NCBI GenBank assembly: GCA_007922195.1
Contig: ML681990.1
Span: 37,709,557-37,773,556, forward strand
Source of the DNA: Podocnemis expansa
Lineage: Eukaryota; Chordata; Testudines; Podocnemididae
Direction of reading: 5' to 3'
DNA: 64,000 nt
The notes beneath the pieces are model-generated. The model saw only the letters and a program-made list of their open reading frames with translations. It did not search any database and was not told the DNA's origin. The position numbers were made by a program, and so were the translations under genes. Shown here piece by piece: positions 48,143 through 60,095 of this stretch. Numbering within the stretch: the stretch's first letter is position 1; each line of letters begins with the position of its first letter.

Positions 48143-48180
48143 CTTGTTTGTTTTGCTGAAATAGACGAATATGACTATTG
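48143..48180 (-). mobile_element. tRNA-derived SINE head after MITE M6
   Basis: 'cttgtttgttttgctgaaat' then 'agacgaatatgactat' is the reverse of the SINE head. It completes the minus copy interrupted at 47777. Confidence 0.75.
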
Positions 48181-48453
48181 TTTTCTGATGGTGTGGTGTT
48201 CCTCTCAGCCAGAAGGGGCAAGACCATTCTCTGTGCCAGGGTGAGCAGAGCCAGACTACACTTGTCCTCAGACTGGATGTTGAGAGTTGGGGCCTCCAGC
48301 TCAGTTGACCCCGAGCTAGGGGAGAAGACAGGCATGTCTTGCTTGCTACAGGCATCTGGTTCTGCTACTGAGCTAGGTGGACTCCTTACTTCTGAGGAAA
48401 CTAAGTGCAGAGAGGAGCTGCTGAGACTGCTGGTGGCCATGTATTTTCACAAG

Positions 48454-49328
48454 CAGGGGTTAAAGTATAATTTAGCGGGCCACGAAACCCTCCTAATCGG
48501 CAGGCCTCCTTCACTTATCCTGCGGGCCCCAGCAAACGTAGGATGAAGGCACAGGTTGTGGAGGGAGGGATGAGGAGGAATGGAGCAGGGGCAGAAGTGG
48601 GGGCATTGAAGGGGTGACTGGGGGTAGGGGCAGGAAATAGGGGCAGTGATGGGGAAGGTGGGAGGCAGGACATGTCAGGGTGGTGAAGGGCAGCACAGGC
48701 AGGAGATGGGGCAGAGAGGGGGTTAGGTGGTGGCAGGAGGTGGGGATGGTGAAGGGGGCAGGGCAGGAGATGGGGGCTGAGAAGGGTGGGAGGGGACAGG
48801 AGGTGGGAGGCTAGGGCGAAGAAGTGTTGGAGCAGGGGGGCTGGGGCCATACACAGAGGGGACACTGGGCCATTCACCTGGCCAGCGCCCCTCTGCAGCT
48901 GCGGGGAGCTCAGGGACCCCGATCAGGGCCAGCCTGGCAGAAGCGAATCTGCTGCACTCCTAGCCCCAGCCCCGGTCCTGGCCCCAGGTGGCTGGGGAAG
49001 GCACAGCTCCCACTCCTTTTCTGGGTCCAGCCCAGGCTCACCCCAGAGCCCCCTTACCTGACTGCTGGAGCCGAGCAACGAGGAGCTGGGCTGGGCTGGG
49101 CTGGCCCCTCCCCCTGAGCATGCTCTAAACATGCTCAGGGCAGGAGTTTTAAAAGCTTCCCCCAGCCTGTGAGCTTTTAAAACTGCTGCAGGGGTAGAAG
49201 GCAGAACTCACTGGAAGGCTGTGTTCTGCCCTGTAGTTCTATTCTTAGGGGCCCTGGAACGCTGGCCCCCTAAAAGTGGTGGGCCCCAGAATGGCATTCC
49301 AGTGCATTCCACCTTGATTTAACCCCTG
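48454..49328 (+). mobile_element. Long non-autonomous hAT, CAGGGGTTAAA family, copy B
   Basis: The ends are CAGGGGTTAAAGTATAATTT and GATTTAACCCCTG. Near-terminal text 'ggccccctaaaagtggtggg' and 'gcattccagtgcattccacc' is shared with copy C. The interior is a G-rich tract (48540-48840) and a GC-rich segment, giving spurious ORFs. The flanking 8-mers (ttcacaag/cggacacg) no longer match. Confidence 0.87.
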
Positions 49329-49336
49329 CGGACACG

Positions 49337-52199
49337 GCAGAGGATCCCAGATGAAGGACCCCCTCTCAGAACTATTTAGGAAGTAGCTCAGGGAAACCAG
49401 ACTTTAGTCTGGTTCTTTCTGTTGGTGCTTTTTGACGGGATACCCTCTAATCCAGTGGCAGAGTGCTCTGTCAGGGTTAGCACACCGTCCCACTGCAGGA
49501 TGGAGTACAGCGAGCCCAGTGGAGTAGAGAGAGACCAGATACTCTTACCCTCTCTGTCAACCATGCCCCTGAGATGCCAACCTTCCCACATGTGATTGAA
49601 TGACTTGGCTTTATTAACTCCACCCGAATTGAGGGCTAGAGCCCCCCCAGACTCCTTGCTAGCTTTGCCCTGCCTAAAGGTTAGCGCTCCCCCTAGATTG
49701 CTTACTGCTGCTCTGCTTGGAGCCAAAACCGATAGCCCTACCTTGCTCAAGGGTCAAAGCCTCATAGACTGCTCATGGCTCTGCCTGGCTGGAGGGCCAG
49801 AGCTCCCCAAAGATTGCTTAGTGCTCAGCCTCTTCAAAAGGACCAAGACACATTGAATCTAGCTGTACTTTTAAAACAAAAATGAAAACCCTGTGTCTCT
49901 GGCAATGAGGTCATTTTGGTCACCTGACATTAACAAAATACATTTTTACAAGAGCTGTTCCATAATGCTACAATGGCTGACTACAATGACACAGCTTCTT
50001 GGCTGAATCAAGTCTCTCACTAGTTGCTAATTAAGATGACAGTCTACACATCAATAAACATTCACATTCATCTTTTAAGAACAAGCCATAAACTAATTAA
50101 CAACTAAAATTCTTCATTTTCAAATGTTTATAGTATACACCAGAGGCCAGCAATTTGGCAATTAAGCTGTACCTGTACAATTGCTAAAATGAATATTAAC
50201 AGACTCTTCCAGGATTTAATAAGGATGTTTTGAACCTTTTATTTTATTTTATTCACTTCATCTCACTTTTAATATTTTAGCTGTCCAACTTACCCTTTTT
50301 TGGATAAATTGCAAGTGATGTCCCCTAAAAATATACACTAGCCTGTAATACAAGCAAGAACGCTCTTTACACAAATTAAGTGAAAAGGCTTTTGAGTAAA
50401 TATTGGCTTCTAGATAATGATTTGTGAAGAAGTCAATAGGAATTGCCATTTCTGAAACAAGCAGATGCATAGCAGTATTCAAAGGAGCCAAAGTAATAGA
50501 AAGAGAAGTATAAATGTTCTAAAGCATAGTGCCAGTTCATCATTTCCCTGGCTAGGTTTTTATAGGTCTCAGCTTTAGGGATGTAATAAAACAGTAAGCC
50601 AATTCATCATTTTATCAGAAATAAATAAAAATTAATGTTCTTGAGTTAAATCACCAGAAGGTAGATGTTACTGGTGGCGTCCTGCTGCTGTCATGTCAGG
50701 ACTTTATGCAGCATGGCAGATTAAAGACGAGTTATGTAGGATCTTTTTTCCTTTAATAAAGGTGTGCATTCCTGTATTAAACAGAATTACTTATGAGGGA
50801 AACAAACTGTATTATTTCATGTATCACACAGGATTTTCACAAAGGATTTTCTGGCAAGTCGATATAAAACAAGCCATTTGCTTTATGTAAAAATACCATC
50901 AAGGTCTAATCATAGTGAGAATGTGGGTCAAATTCCAAAACATACTGCAAAGATGGAAAAAATTACTTTCCTGGTGACATTTGGCAAGACCGTCAACTGG
51001 AATTACCTTAAAAATTCTTCTAGTTCAACTGTTCATAAAGTCAAAAACAGCAGACATGAGGTACTTATAAATTTAAAGTACCTACATTATTGACCAAATC
51101 AGTTAAAAAGCAATTTTTCCTTCAATTATCCATCAAGTCTTGTGTCCATAATTCTATTTTAACTCCAGGAATTGACAACTCACACAATTAAAACAGCCCA
51201 GGGAATTCTTATTTCATTTATTGCTTTTTACAGCAGCTGTTACTGTTACATACTAAGTGCAACATAGAGTTATGAAATTAAAACAAAATTATTCATAGGT
51301 TTCTCAAAATCAAATATTTGTGTGACTATCTTCATCTTTTGATTGTACCCTTTTTGTTTGTCTCAAGGGTCACAGCTGGTTGAATCCCTGAGATCACTTG
51401 AAACTGCTGGATGGAGTTCTGTAGTGAATGCCATGTAATTGCTTTGTGCAACATAATATGTCCTGGGAATAAGTACAAAGCAACGGCATGCACTTCTTGG
51501 TTTTGCTTGCTGCCTCTTATAAAAAGCGCTTGCTTTATAAAACTCTTTTTCTGCTCACTCTTCATCTAATTCCCTCGTATGCTCCCACCTAACCCCATAA
51601 ATCTGAGAGCATTTCAAACATGTTAGTGGGACAGATCTCGAAAACTAGAGTTTGAAATAGCCTGTTAACCAGGCTTCACACCCCCCCATTTAGGATTCAC
51701 AGTTTATGAAATTTGAGAGCATCAAAATGGATTTTACATGACCTATTCATTTTTAAATCTTCCATGTTCATTTCAAACAAACTGGCATTTTTAGCTAATG
51801 CATGTTTCATGCTAATCTTTTGGGGCTAGCTAACCCCTTTTGCTTCAACTCCAGAGTCAGCATTTGCACATAACTGCACAGACCCAAAGCAGGCCAGGGA
51901 AGGAAGGAATAGTATATCTAAGAGGAAACATTCCTTCCTCACTTTCTCCCTGTTTATGGGGAACAGGAACTTAGCCTTTATCAGAAGCTTATTAATTACC
52001 TACCACACAAGGAACAGCTCAGCTATGCTGGCCACCACAATAGAGGTGAATGCAGAATCTTTTTCCACTGCTGCCATTACAAGGGGAGAAGTACCAGGAG
52101 CACAGTCTCTGGTTTTCTCTCCAGCCCCATCTAGCGGATCTAGATAGAAGCAGTGCAGGGCCCTATACACCACCTTATTCTTCTTGAACGTTTCTAAAT
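49337..52199. other. Unique intergenic DNA, no gene seen
   Basis: 49860-51800 is low-GC and free of transposons. 49388-49860 has a 120-codon minus ORF and an 86-codon plus ORF without motifs. Nothing else seen. Confidence 0.5.
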
Positions 52200-53903
52200 A
52201 GCAAGGGATGTGAAAGGTAACAGGAAGGGGTTCTACAAATATGTCAGTAACAAGAAGCGGATCATGGACAGCATAGGTCCCTTACTGAATGGGGCAGGCA
52301 GTCTAGTGGTGGATGATGTGGAAAAGGCTGAAATACTCAATGCTTTTCTTACCTCAGTCTTCACAGGCAGAGTCAGCTCCCAGGCTGCTGCACTGCATAC
52401 CATGGAATGGAGAGAAGGAAAGCAGCCCTTGGTGAAGGAAGGTCAGGTTAGGCTACTTAGAGAAGTTGGATGTGTGCAAGTCTACATCTAATGGTGCTGA
52501 GGTAGCTGGCTACTGTAATTGCAGAGCCAGTGGCCATTATCTTTGAAAACTCATGGCAACTGGGGGAGGTCCCAGGCGATTGGAAAAAGGCAAATATACT
52601 TATCTTCAAGAAAAGGAAAATGTAGGATCCAGGGAACTGCAGACCCGCCAGCCGCACCTCAATCCCTGGAAAAATCATGGAGCAGGTCCTTAAAGAATCC
52701 ATTCTGAAAGTCTTAGAGGAAAACAGGCTGATGAGGAACAGTCAGCATGGATTCCCTGAGGTCAAATCACACCTGACCAACATGCTTTCTTTCTCTTATG
52801 AGATGACTGGCTTTGTGGGTGCAGGAATAGCTGTGGACATGATTTCCATTGACTTTAGCTAAGCTTTTTGATACAGTTTCCCACAGCATTCTTGTCAGCA
52901 AGTTAAAGAAGTATGAGTTGGGCTCATTGGGCTCAGCAGGTGGGGCTCTATGGCTCTATGTCTAGTTGGCAACTGGGAACGAGCAGAGGTCCCTGGGGTC
53001 AGTTCTGAAGCCAGTTTTGTTCAACATCTTAATTAATGATTTGCAGATGATACCAAGCTTGGGGTAAGGGGGAGACAGGTAAATATGCTGGAGGGTAGGG
53101 ATAGGAATCAGGGAGACCTAAACAAATGGGAGCATTGAGCCAAAAGAAATCTCATGAGGCTCAGCAAGGACAAGCACAAAGTCCTGCACTTAGGACAGAA
53201 AAATCCCATGTGCTGCTACAAGCTGGGGACTGATCAGCTATGGAGCAGCACTATAGAGAAAGACCTGGGGGTTATGGTGGCTGGGAATGAGTCAACAATG
53301 TGCCCTTGTTGGCAAAAAGGCTAACAGCATCAGTAGGAGCATTGCCAGGAAATCAAGGGATGTGATTATTCCCCTCCATTCAGCCCTGGTGAGACCGTAT
53401 CTGGAATTTCATGTCCAGTTTTGGGCTCCCCACTACAGAAAGGATGTGGACAAATTAGAAAGCGTTCAGGGGAGGGCAATGAAAATGATTAGGGTGTTGA
53501 GGCACATGCCTTACAAGGACAGACTGAAGGAACTATCCTTATTAAGTCTGCAAAGACTGAGGGGGGGGATTTGATAGCAACCTTCAACTACTTGAAGGAG
53601 TGGTCCAGACAGGAGGGAGCTAGGCTGTCCTCAGCAGTAACAGAGGACAGAGCAAGGAGCAATGGTTTCAAGTTGTAGTTGGGGAGGTCTAAGTTGAATA
53701 TTAGGAAAAGCTTTCTCACTAAGGTGGTAAAGAATTGGAATGGGTTACCTAGGAGGTGATGGAATCTCTGTCTCTGGAAACTTTTAAGGCCTGGTTAGAC
53801 AAAACCCTGACTGGGTTGACTTAGTAGGAGTAGTCCTGCTTTTAGCAGAGGGTTGGACCTAGATGATCTCATGAGGTCCCTTCCAGCCCTAATATTCTAT
53901 GAA
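52200..53903 (+). mobile_element. CR1 LINE, 5'-truncated 1.7-kb copy with degenerate ORF2
   Basis: Begins in ORF2 between endonuclease and RT (NRKGFYKYVSNKKR; 'EKAEILNAFLTSVFTG' at 52210-52370). The RT catalytic motif FADDTKLG is readable at 53040-53063. The C-terminal 'SALVRPYLEFHVQFWAP' lies near 53374. The 3' UTR 'gttggacctagatgatctca' ends in ATTCTATGAA. Several frameshifts and stops interrupt it. No intact protein is encoded. Confidence 0.95.
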
Positions 53904-54949
53904 TACAATTAATTGGAATTCATGTTACAACCAAACAGAAATTTGGCATGTCTGCCCACTTCCACCACTCTTGTTCCACTTCCTCTTCTTTTTTAGGAAG
54001 AGGTCAATATTGTGATGCTTGACTTTGAATTCAAGTTTTGTTCACCTATTTCTAATTTGTTTCCCATTTTCTGTTTCTGTGGACCTTTCTGGTACAATTT
54101 TTTTAAGTTAATATGCTAGCTAAGGCTTCTGGTGTGTGGGGGGGGGGGGATTAGCAGTGAAGTGGTGTTTTCTGCACAAACACCCAAATAAATCTGGTTT
54201 TGTTTACCTTAATGTCAGTGCAAAATTGTCATCATGGGGATAAATTATGTTGCATCCAATTATTACTGGACAATGAGAGAGACTAGGGATAAGGAGAAGA
54301 TATTTATAGTTCATTGTTCTGGTAATAATATGAAAATCTGCCTGGCTGCCAAACCACATACAGAAGGGGTCTAGAAAGACAGGATCTGTAATCTTCAGTG
54401 TATAGCTCAAAGGCTAGAGGGATTTTCTGATGAATTAGGGATTTATAGCTTCTAAACTGTGGTTAAAATGTCATTGTTCAGTATTTCAATCTAATATAAA
54501 TTAGTTTAAAAAAACAGTTAGATAAAACAGGCTCTGAAAAAATCAGGGATGGAATCCTGGCTCTGCTGAGGTCACAAAAAAATGGCAGTGGGGCCAGGAT
54601 GTCACAGCAGGGGCCTTCAAACACTGAGCCAAGTTCTCCTCTCACCTAGAAAAAAGCAAATCAATCAAGGTGGTTGCAGCAGTATAACTGACAGAAGGAT
54701 TTGGCCTAGCAATTCAAAGGCTCACAAGCACATGGATGGTTTGCTCGTTGCACTTAGAAAATGCCCTACCAATTCAAACCACTGGTCCATCTTTATATGA
54801 CAACGATCAGCACCAGAAGTTTTGGAGATCCTTGTTAATCTCTGTAACTGAGAAGAACGCACTAATAGATGTATTATATATATCCAAATCTTAGGCAGTC
54901 TGTGATTGATGTTTGTGCTGAAGGATGACAGTTTACATTTATATCCTTT
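53904..54949. other. Unique intergenic DNA, no gene seen
   Basis: A G10 run at about 54139-54149 and one of the small fold-back texts at 54548-54602. No supported ORF. 55401-56159 is also without features apart from a small 'tagttcgaactaac' text at 55815. Confidence 0.5.
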
Positions 54950-55400
54950 ATTCTATCTTATAAAACTGACAGTATTCTTCTTAGTTGGATGACTGTCTTA
55001 CTCTTTTTTGAACCCTACTGTGCTCTTGCCCTTAGAGCTAGATTTGGTAATGTGTTCCACAGATAAATGGTATGTTAGTTAAAAAAAAGACTCCAGCCTT
55101 TTTTATCACCTCTTGTCAGTTTTAGATTTGTTACATCTTAAATTTAATTGGCTGGCTTCTTGTTCATCTGTTACAAGAAACAGTAAGTACAAGTATCTAA
55201 ATGAACTTCTATATAATAATGATTTTATATCCCTCTATCATGCCCCATTTTATTCATCTCCCTCTAAATTAAATAATCCAAGTGTTTTCAGTCTCTCTTC
55301 ATAGGGAAATTTTTCTATCCCATCAAGTGCCTCTTCAGACCATCCCACTTGTTGCCATGTTTTTGTTGCAATTCTCAGAAGTTCCACCCTCAGAAGCAGT
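54950..55400 (-). mobile_element. Old CR1-like fragment
   Basis: On the minus strand 'KFPYEERLKTLGLFNLEGDE' (near 55254-55313) is the CR1 ORF2 C-terminal motif. Further on, 'ccctctatcatgcccc' and 'gtgttccacag' on the plus strand match the 3' part of an ancient sauropsid CR1 subfamily. Heavily diverged. Confidence 0.65.
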
Positions 55401-56159
55401 AAATTTGTGAAAAAGGTTGCAGATTTAAATCCTTCCCTTTTGAGGATAAACATGAATAAGTGTGAAATTTTCATATACCCTGTGCATGACATCTGGACAC
55501 CTTGCTTTTCAGAACTATGTTGGCAGGTGCAACTGTAGGCAAGGTTTTGCAATCTTTGCAGTAGGCTCCTCCAGGCATGTATGGTCAAGTTTTAACCCTT
55601 AATAGGCTATTTATTTATAACTTTCAGTTTCTCCAGCATGCTTCGCTTTATCTGTTAAATACACAACAAGCTTCCTAACCACTTCCTACCAGTGCTAATG
55701 CTGACCATCTTACTAACTCTGAATGTCAGTTCCTCATGTTGCTGTTCAGATGAAAGAGCAAGCTTCTAACAGCAAATCCTAAAGAATGTTCCTGAATACA
55801 GAAGCTTGAAAACTAGTTCGAACTAACCATTTTGAGGTATGGGACGAGGCCAGCAACTAAAGGGTTAAAATACATCCTGCCAGCTGCTACTGATAGGAAG
55901 TTGCCTCCTAGCCTGGAAGATAAAAGGGCTGGGAAGAAGAGAGGTAGTGCAGCTGTCAGGAGAAAAGCTAGGCTGAAGGAAGGAACCTCAGGTTTGCAAG
56001 ACACCAGAAAGCTGCCCAGGAACAGTGCTCCTAGGAAAGTGACAATCTGACCAAAAGGCTAGTGAAACTGCAGAGACCCAAGGGGGAGGTAGGAAGGAGC
56101 ACAAGGCAATGGCAGCACTGGAACCCCTCTGACCCTGTTTATTTAACTTGAGGCTTCTC

Positions 56160-56760
56160 AGGCAGAACCCAGTGGAGTGGAAAGGATGGGGCTCCCCTAC
56201 CAACTAGGGGCATTACTCTGTTTAAAAAAAAAAAAAAAAAAAGAGTCAGGGCACCATCCCCAGCAAGGGGTGTGGCCTTGAGGGTGGGGCAGGGCATGAG
56301 TGGTGCTGGCCATCTGGGCAGCCACTCTGTCCCCAGCAGGAAGATGGGTCTGGCACTTGGGGGTAAAACAGAGTTGCAGGGGCCTACACCATGAGATTGG
56401 CCCAGTCCAAGGGTGTGGTGGACTGGTATTATGGGACAGTGCAGGCCGGCAGTGCTCTGAGCCAGTGGCACCCTCCTTAGCCCAGGATCTTGGGGTGCAA
56501 GGCAGAGGCTTTAGGGGCTACAGCCTGGTCTCAAGGCTAAGGCAGCCTCTGCTGGCCCAGAGCACCACTGGCCTACACTGCCTCACAATGCCAGTCCACT
56601 GCTTCCTTGGGCTGGGCTGATCTCCTGGTGTAGCACCCTGGAGTGAACTGGTCCTGCAGTGTACCACCCTGCAACGCTGGCCTGCCCTACTCCCCTGCTG
56701 AGAATGGAGTGGCTGCCTAAGAGGCCAGCCCTGTTCTCTGCCACACTTCCCCACTAGGGA
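56160..56760. repeat. GC-rich repetitive block, class unknown
   Basis: Purine/pyrimidine-biased GC-rich text with an A19 run at 56224-56242. 'cccagagcaccactggcc' and 'tggcagtgctctgagccagtggcacc' recur in inverted form. It looks like the GC cores of nearby transposons, but no ends were found. Confidence 0.4.
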
Positions 56761-56869
56761 TGGCCTGGGAGAGGATGGCACTGGTGTGGTGGCAAAGGGG
56801 GGAAAGCAGAGGCAAGTTGCTCCTCCAGGCTTGGGGCACTGTCCAATGGATTTAAGGCATGAGCCCATG

Positions 56870-57660
56870 CAAGGGTTAAAGTATAATTTGGGGGGACCTG
56901 GAACCCTCCTAAATTTCTAGGTTCCCCTTCATGCATGTCTGGGTCCCCTTCATGAACCCCAGCTACTGCCCCCCAAATGCCTGCCCCCATCAGACCCCTC
57001 TTTCTTCATCTCCTGCTCAGTCTCAGTTCCCATTCCCTAAGTTCACTGCCCTGTGTCCCCACTCCAGCCCTCCATCTTCACTCCACCCCTCTTTAGCCCC
57101 GAACCCCCCCCACATCTCCCCAGCCCAGCATTCTGACCCCTTCTTCTCACCCTACCCCCCCATGATGAGCCACCCAAGGGGAGGCCAGGCCCCACACCAC
57201 GCTTGTTTACCTCCAGGGGTCTATGGACTCCTGAGGGCCAGGGATGGGGGGGGGAAATCGCCCCTTACTCCCACTCCAGGCTGCGTTTGGAGGCTTCTAC
57301 CTAGAACGCAGCCTGCACATGTGCAGTGGGGCTGGCCAGCACTTCACAGCAGGGCAAGCACACCTCCCCTCTTCCTATAGTAGTGCCTGCCCTGCCAGAA
57401 TGTGCTGGCGCCATTTTCTCTTTTTAGAGGCCCCAGAATGCTGGGCCCCCTGAAAATACACCCAGCATTCCAGGGCCCCTAAAAATAGAGAATGGAGCTG
57501 AAACGCTGCATTCTGGGGCCCACTATTTTAAATGGTGGACCCCCGAAATGCAGCATTCTGGCTTCATTTTCTATTTTTAGTGGTCCCAGAATGCTGGCCC
57601 CCTGAAAATAGTGGGCCCCGGAATTCCATTTCAATGCATTTCGGCCTACTTTAACCTATG
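56870..57660 (+). mobile_element. Long non-autonomous hAT, CAGGGGTTAAA family, copy C
   Basis: The ends are CAAGGGTTAAAGTATAATTT and CTACTTTAACCTATG. The flanks agcccatg/gacccatg match 6 of 8. Inside, 'gaatgctgggccccctgaaa' type text is repeated three times in alternating form (57430-57620). The 149-codon ORF at 56931-57380 falls in a C-rich core and is compositional. Confidence 0.88.
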
Positions 57661-57668
57661 GACCCATG

Positions 57669-58277
57669 CTGAGTTGCACCACTGCTACCAATCCCTGAAG
57701 GACTGGAGACAGGAGGCAGCTCCTCGGACCTGGAGCGCACGTATGCGTGCACATACACCCTTATGTGATCCTGGAACCAAAGGTTGTGCTACGTCTGGTC
57801 AGAGGAAGGCTCTTTTGAGCTGACACACCATCTTACAGGGACCAAATCCTCAGGTGATGTAGGTTAGCATAGCTACACTGAAGTCAAACACATGAGTAAT
57901 CTCTGGAACTTGTTGCCACAAGCTATAGCAGCAGTCAAGAGCTAACTAGGATTCAAAAAGTTACTGCATACTTCTATAAATGACATGCTCTTTTACATAA
58001 GAAATAGATGTTATGTTTTCATTCTTTCCATTGAGATATGTCAGTCTAAACCAGGTGACAATCTGGACCATCATAAATATCATTCATACAGTGTCTGGTA
58101 ATCTGTGTTAGCTGTGCGCAGGTAAGATGAAGAGGCTGAAAAAACAGCTGCCTGAAGGAGTCCTTTAGGATCTCGCTATTATGCAATGTCCTGTTCATTA
58201 TTCTTTACTGCTTAGTAAAGCAACCCTGGTAGTAACATTTTAAATTTGGATATTCTTTCTCTGCCTCCTTCTCTTAG
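57669..58277. other. Unique DNA before the exon-like ORF
   Basis: No repeat. A donor-like GCAG|GTAAGA occurs at 58121/58122 after an acceptor-like 'tctttccattgag' at 58035. The 86 bp between have stops in every frame, so any exon there would be non-coding. Confidence 0.35.
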
Positions 58278-58394
58278 GGATGGACAGAGTTTCATGAGAT
58301 GCAGGAAAGTGTGTGGAAATCCATGATTATTCTAAGAAGTATAGACCCTTATGAAGATACATGTGTCTATGAACATGAAAATATTTGCCAACTG
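58278..58394 (+). other. Orphan exon-like ORF with strong splice sites (unassigned)
   Basis: A pyrimidine-rich tract ending TTCTCTTAG precedes position 58278, and a consensus donor CTG|GTAAGT follows 58394. The 117 bp between them are open in one frame for 39 codons (begins GWTEFHEMQE, ends EHENICQL), a whole number of codons; the frame shifted by one base has an early stop. I do not recognise the peptide, and it is not RNF180, the neighbour expected from mammals. A second good donor (GCAG|GTAAGA at 58121/58122) lies 156 bp upstream, but the sequence before it has stops in all frames. It may be an exon of an unannotated coding or non-coding transcript, or chance. Confidence 0.3.
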
Positions 58395-58400
58395 GTAAGT

Positions 58401-59950
58401 GGGACAATCATTGGGCTATCTGTCACACTGCATCATGACTGAGAGCCTCTCACCACACTGATCACCATCTCAGGAGGAACAACGTCGAGGGCTGCATGCT
58501 AATTTTGGATGACAGCCAGTTTTTGTCAATGGACAGAATATTCAAAACAAGTCACTCTTGCCATAACAGAATCCTTGTAATATCTCTGTTTAACATGGGA
58601 ACTTGAGTTGCCTCCTGCCTGAGTGACTGTTGTATAAACAAAGGCTGTCTAGAAGCAGCTTCAATTTGTACATACTTCTTTTGTTAACTTTTTTTACTTG
58701 TTCAATTCCACTGCCCGTATTTCCTCACTGAGGATGGATTTGTTTTAGTTTCTTCCCTCTCCAGTTGTGTCAGATGCGTGATCCTCCTCATATATGTCAG
58801 ATAAGTGTCCCAATTTATATCTTAATCCTCAACAGAGGAATGTCAATTCATCATAAATGAGGGCCCAGTCACATAGTCTGTGCTCAGCATAAATTCCCAC
58901 TGACTTTAACATGTATTTTGCATTCATAAGGGCTGCAGGATTAGCCACTATTTATGGAAAACCGCCTATTGCCACTCTTTTTTCTTAAAAATAATTTGAT
59001 GATCAGGATTATGTAGAGGATAAATCAGTCCAGAAAGAGGTCTATGGAATGTATGAAATTATGATCACATAATAACTTTCTTCTTCTATGCACCACTGAA
59101 ATTGTTTCCAGTCAAAGTGATTACTTGCTCCTGATGATACAGGACATATGTATCTAGTTATTTGAGCACTTCCCATAACTGTAGGCACTTCAGGAGACAC
59201 CAGGCCAATGGAACCCTTTAAGTGTGCCCCTGAATTGGGGGCTGTAGTCAGGAAAATACTCCAAGTACTCAAAACTGTTATAAGAATAATGGGTAGAATC
59301 CTAGCCCCAATGAAGAAAATAGGAAATTTGCCACTGACTTCACTGAGACAACAATTTTACTCAACACATTTTCAAGTTTATCATTAATTGAATCAGTATT
59401 TTGTTCATTTACCCTGGACACTTCAAATCTCAGGTCCAGAAACGTTTGAGCATAATCAAAAATTAAAATCCATAAACACATATTTGACTTCCTCTAAAAC
59501 AACATGAGACATGAGAGGAAAAAGTACATAAATAGTGTTCCTAATTCAAGAAATAACCTTGTTATTAATTATGTTAACATTGTTAGTTTATTTTTCATTT
59601 CCCAAATGCATGATTTGAATAACTACAATGTCATCTCCTCTAATGGAAATTGGATAAAGGCTCAGAAAAAACATGAACCAAAGCCCCATCACCTAACTCA
59701 CAAGTCAAGATATTAACCTTATGCTGATTTGTCTGTCCTGAAACATAAGCATCTTTTGCTTTACAAGCGTTATGGTACTTTTAGCACAGAAAGATGAAAA
59801 TAGGATCAGGGACCAAGAGCTTTTTGTGCCATCTCAGAATTATTTCTCCATCCGGTTAGGTACATCTGTGGACTCAGGAAAGACCAGAAAAATCTAAATG
59901 AATTTTCAGAAAAGACCAGAGTGTCAAAAGTTATTTCAGTTATTTGTTTT
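58401..59950. other. Unique AT-rich DNA after the exon-like ORF
   Basis: No repeat beyond a small fold-back text at 59295-59350. ORFs of 76 codons or fewer are unsupported. Confidence 0.5.
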
Positions 59951-60095
59951 GCAGTGTTGCTGTAGCCATACTGGTCCCAGGGTATTAGAGAGACAAGGTG
60001 GTTGAGATTATGCCTGTTATTGGACCAACTTCTGCTGTTGGAAGAGATAAGCTCCTGAGCTACAAAGAGTTCTTCAGGAAGCTTGTCTCTTGCAC
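59951..60095 (+). mobile_element. Second tRNA-derived SINE type
   Basis: 'tgttgctgtagccatactgg', 'tcccagggtattagagagac', 'ttattggaccaacttctgct' and 'cctgagctacaaagagttct' match a well-known sauropsid tRNA-derived SINE. It differs from the 'gtgttagtct' family. The tail 'ttcttcagg' closes it. Confidence 0.85.

Noticed and set aside
56931..57380. A 149-codon Pro/Ser-rich ORF
   Set aside because: It lies inside a non-autonomous hAT (56870-57660) and reflects its C-rich core.
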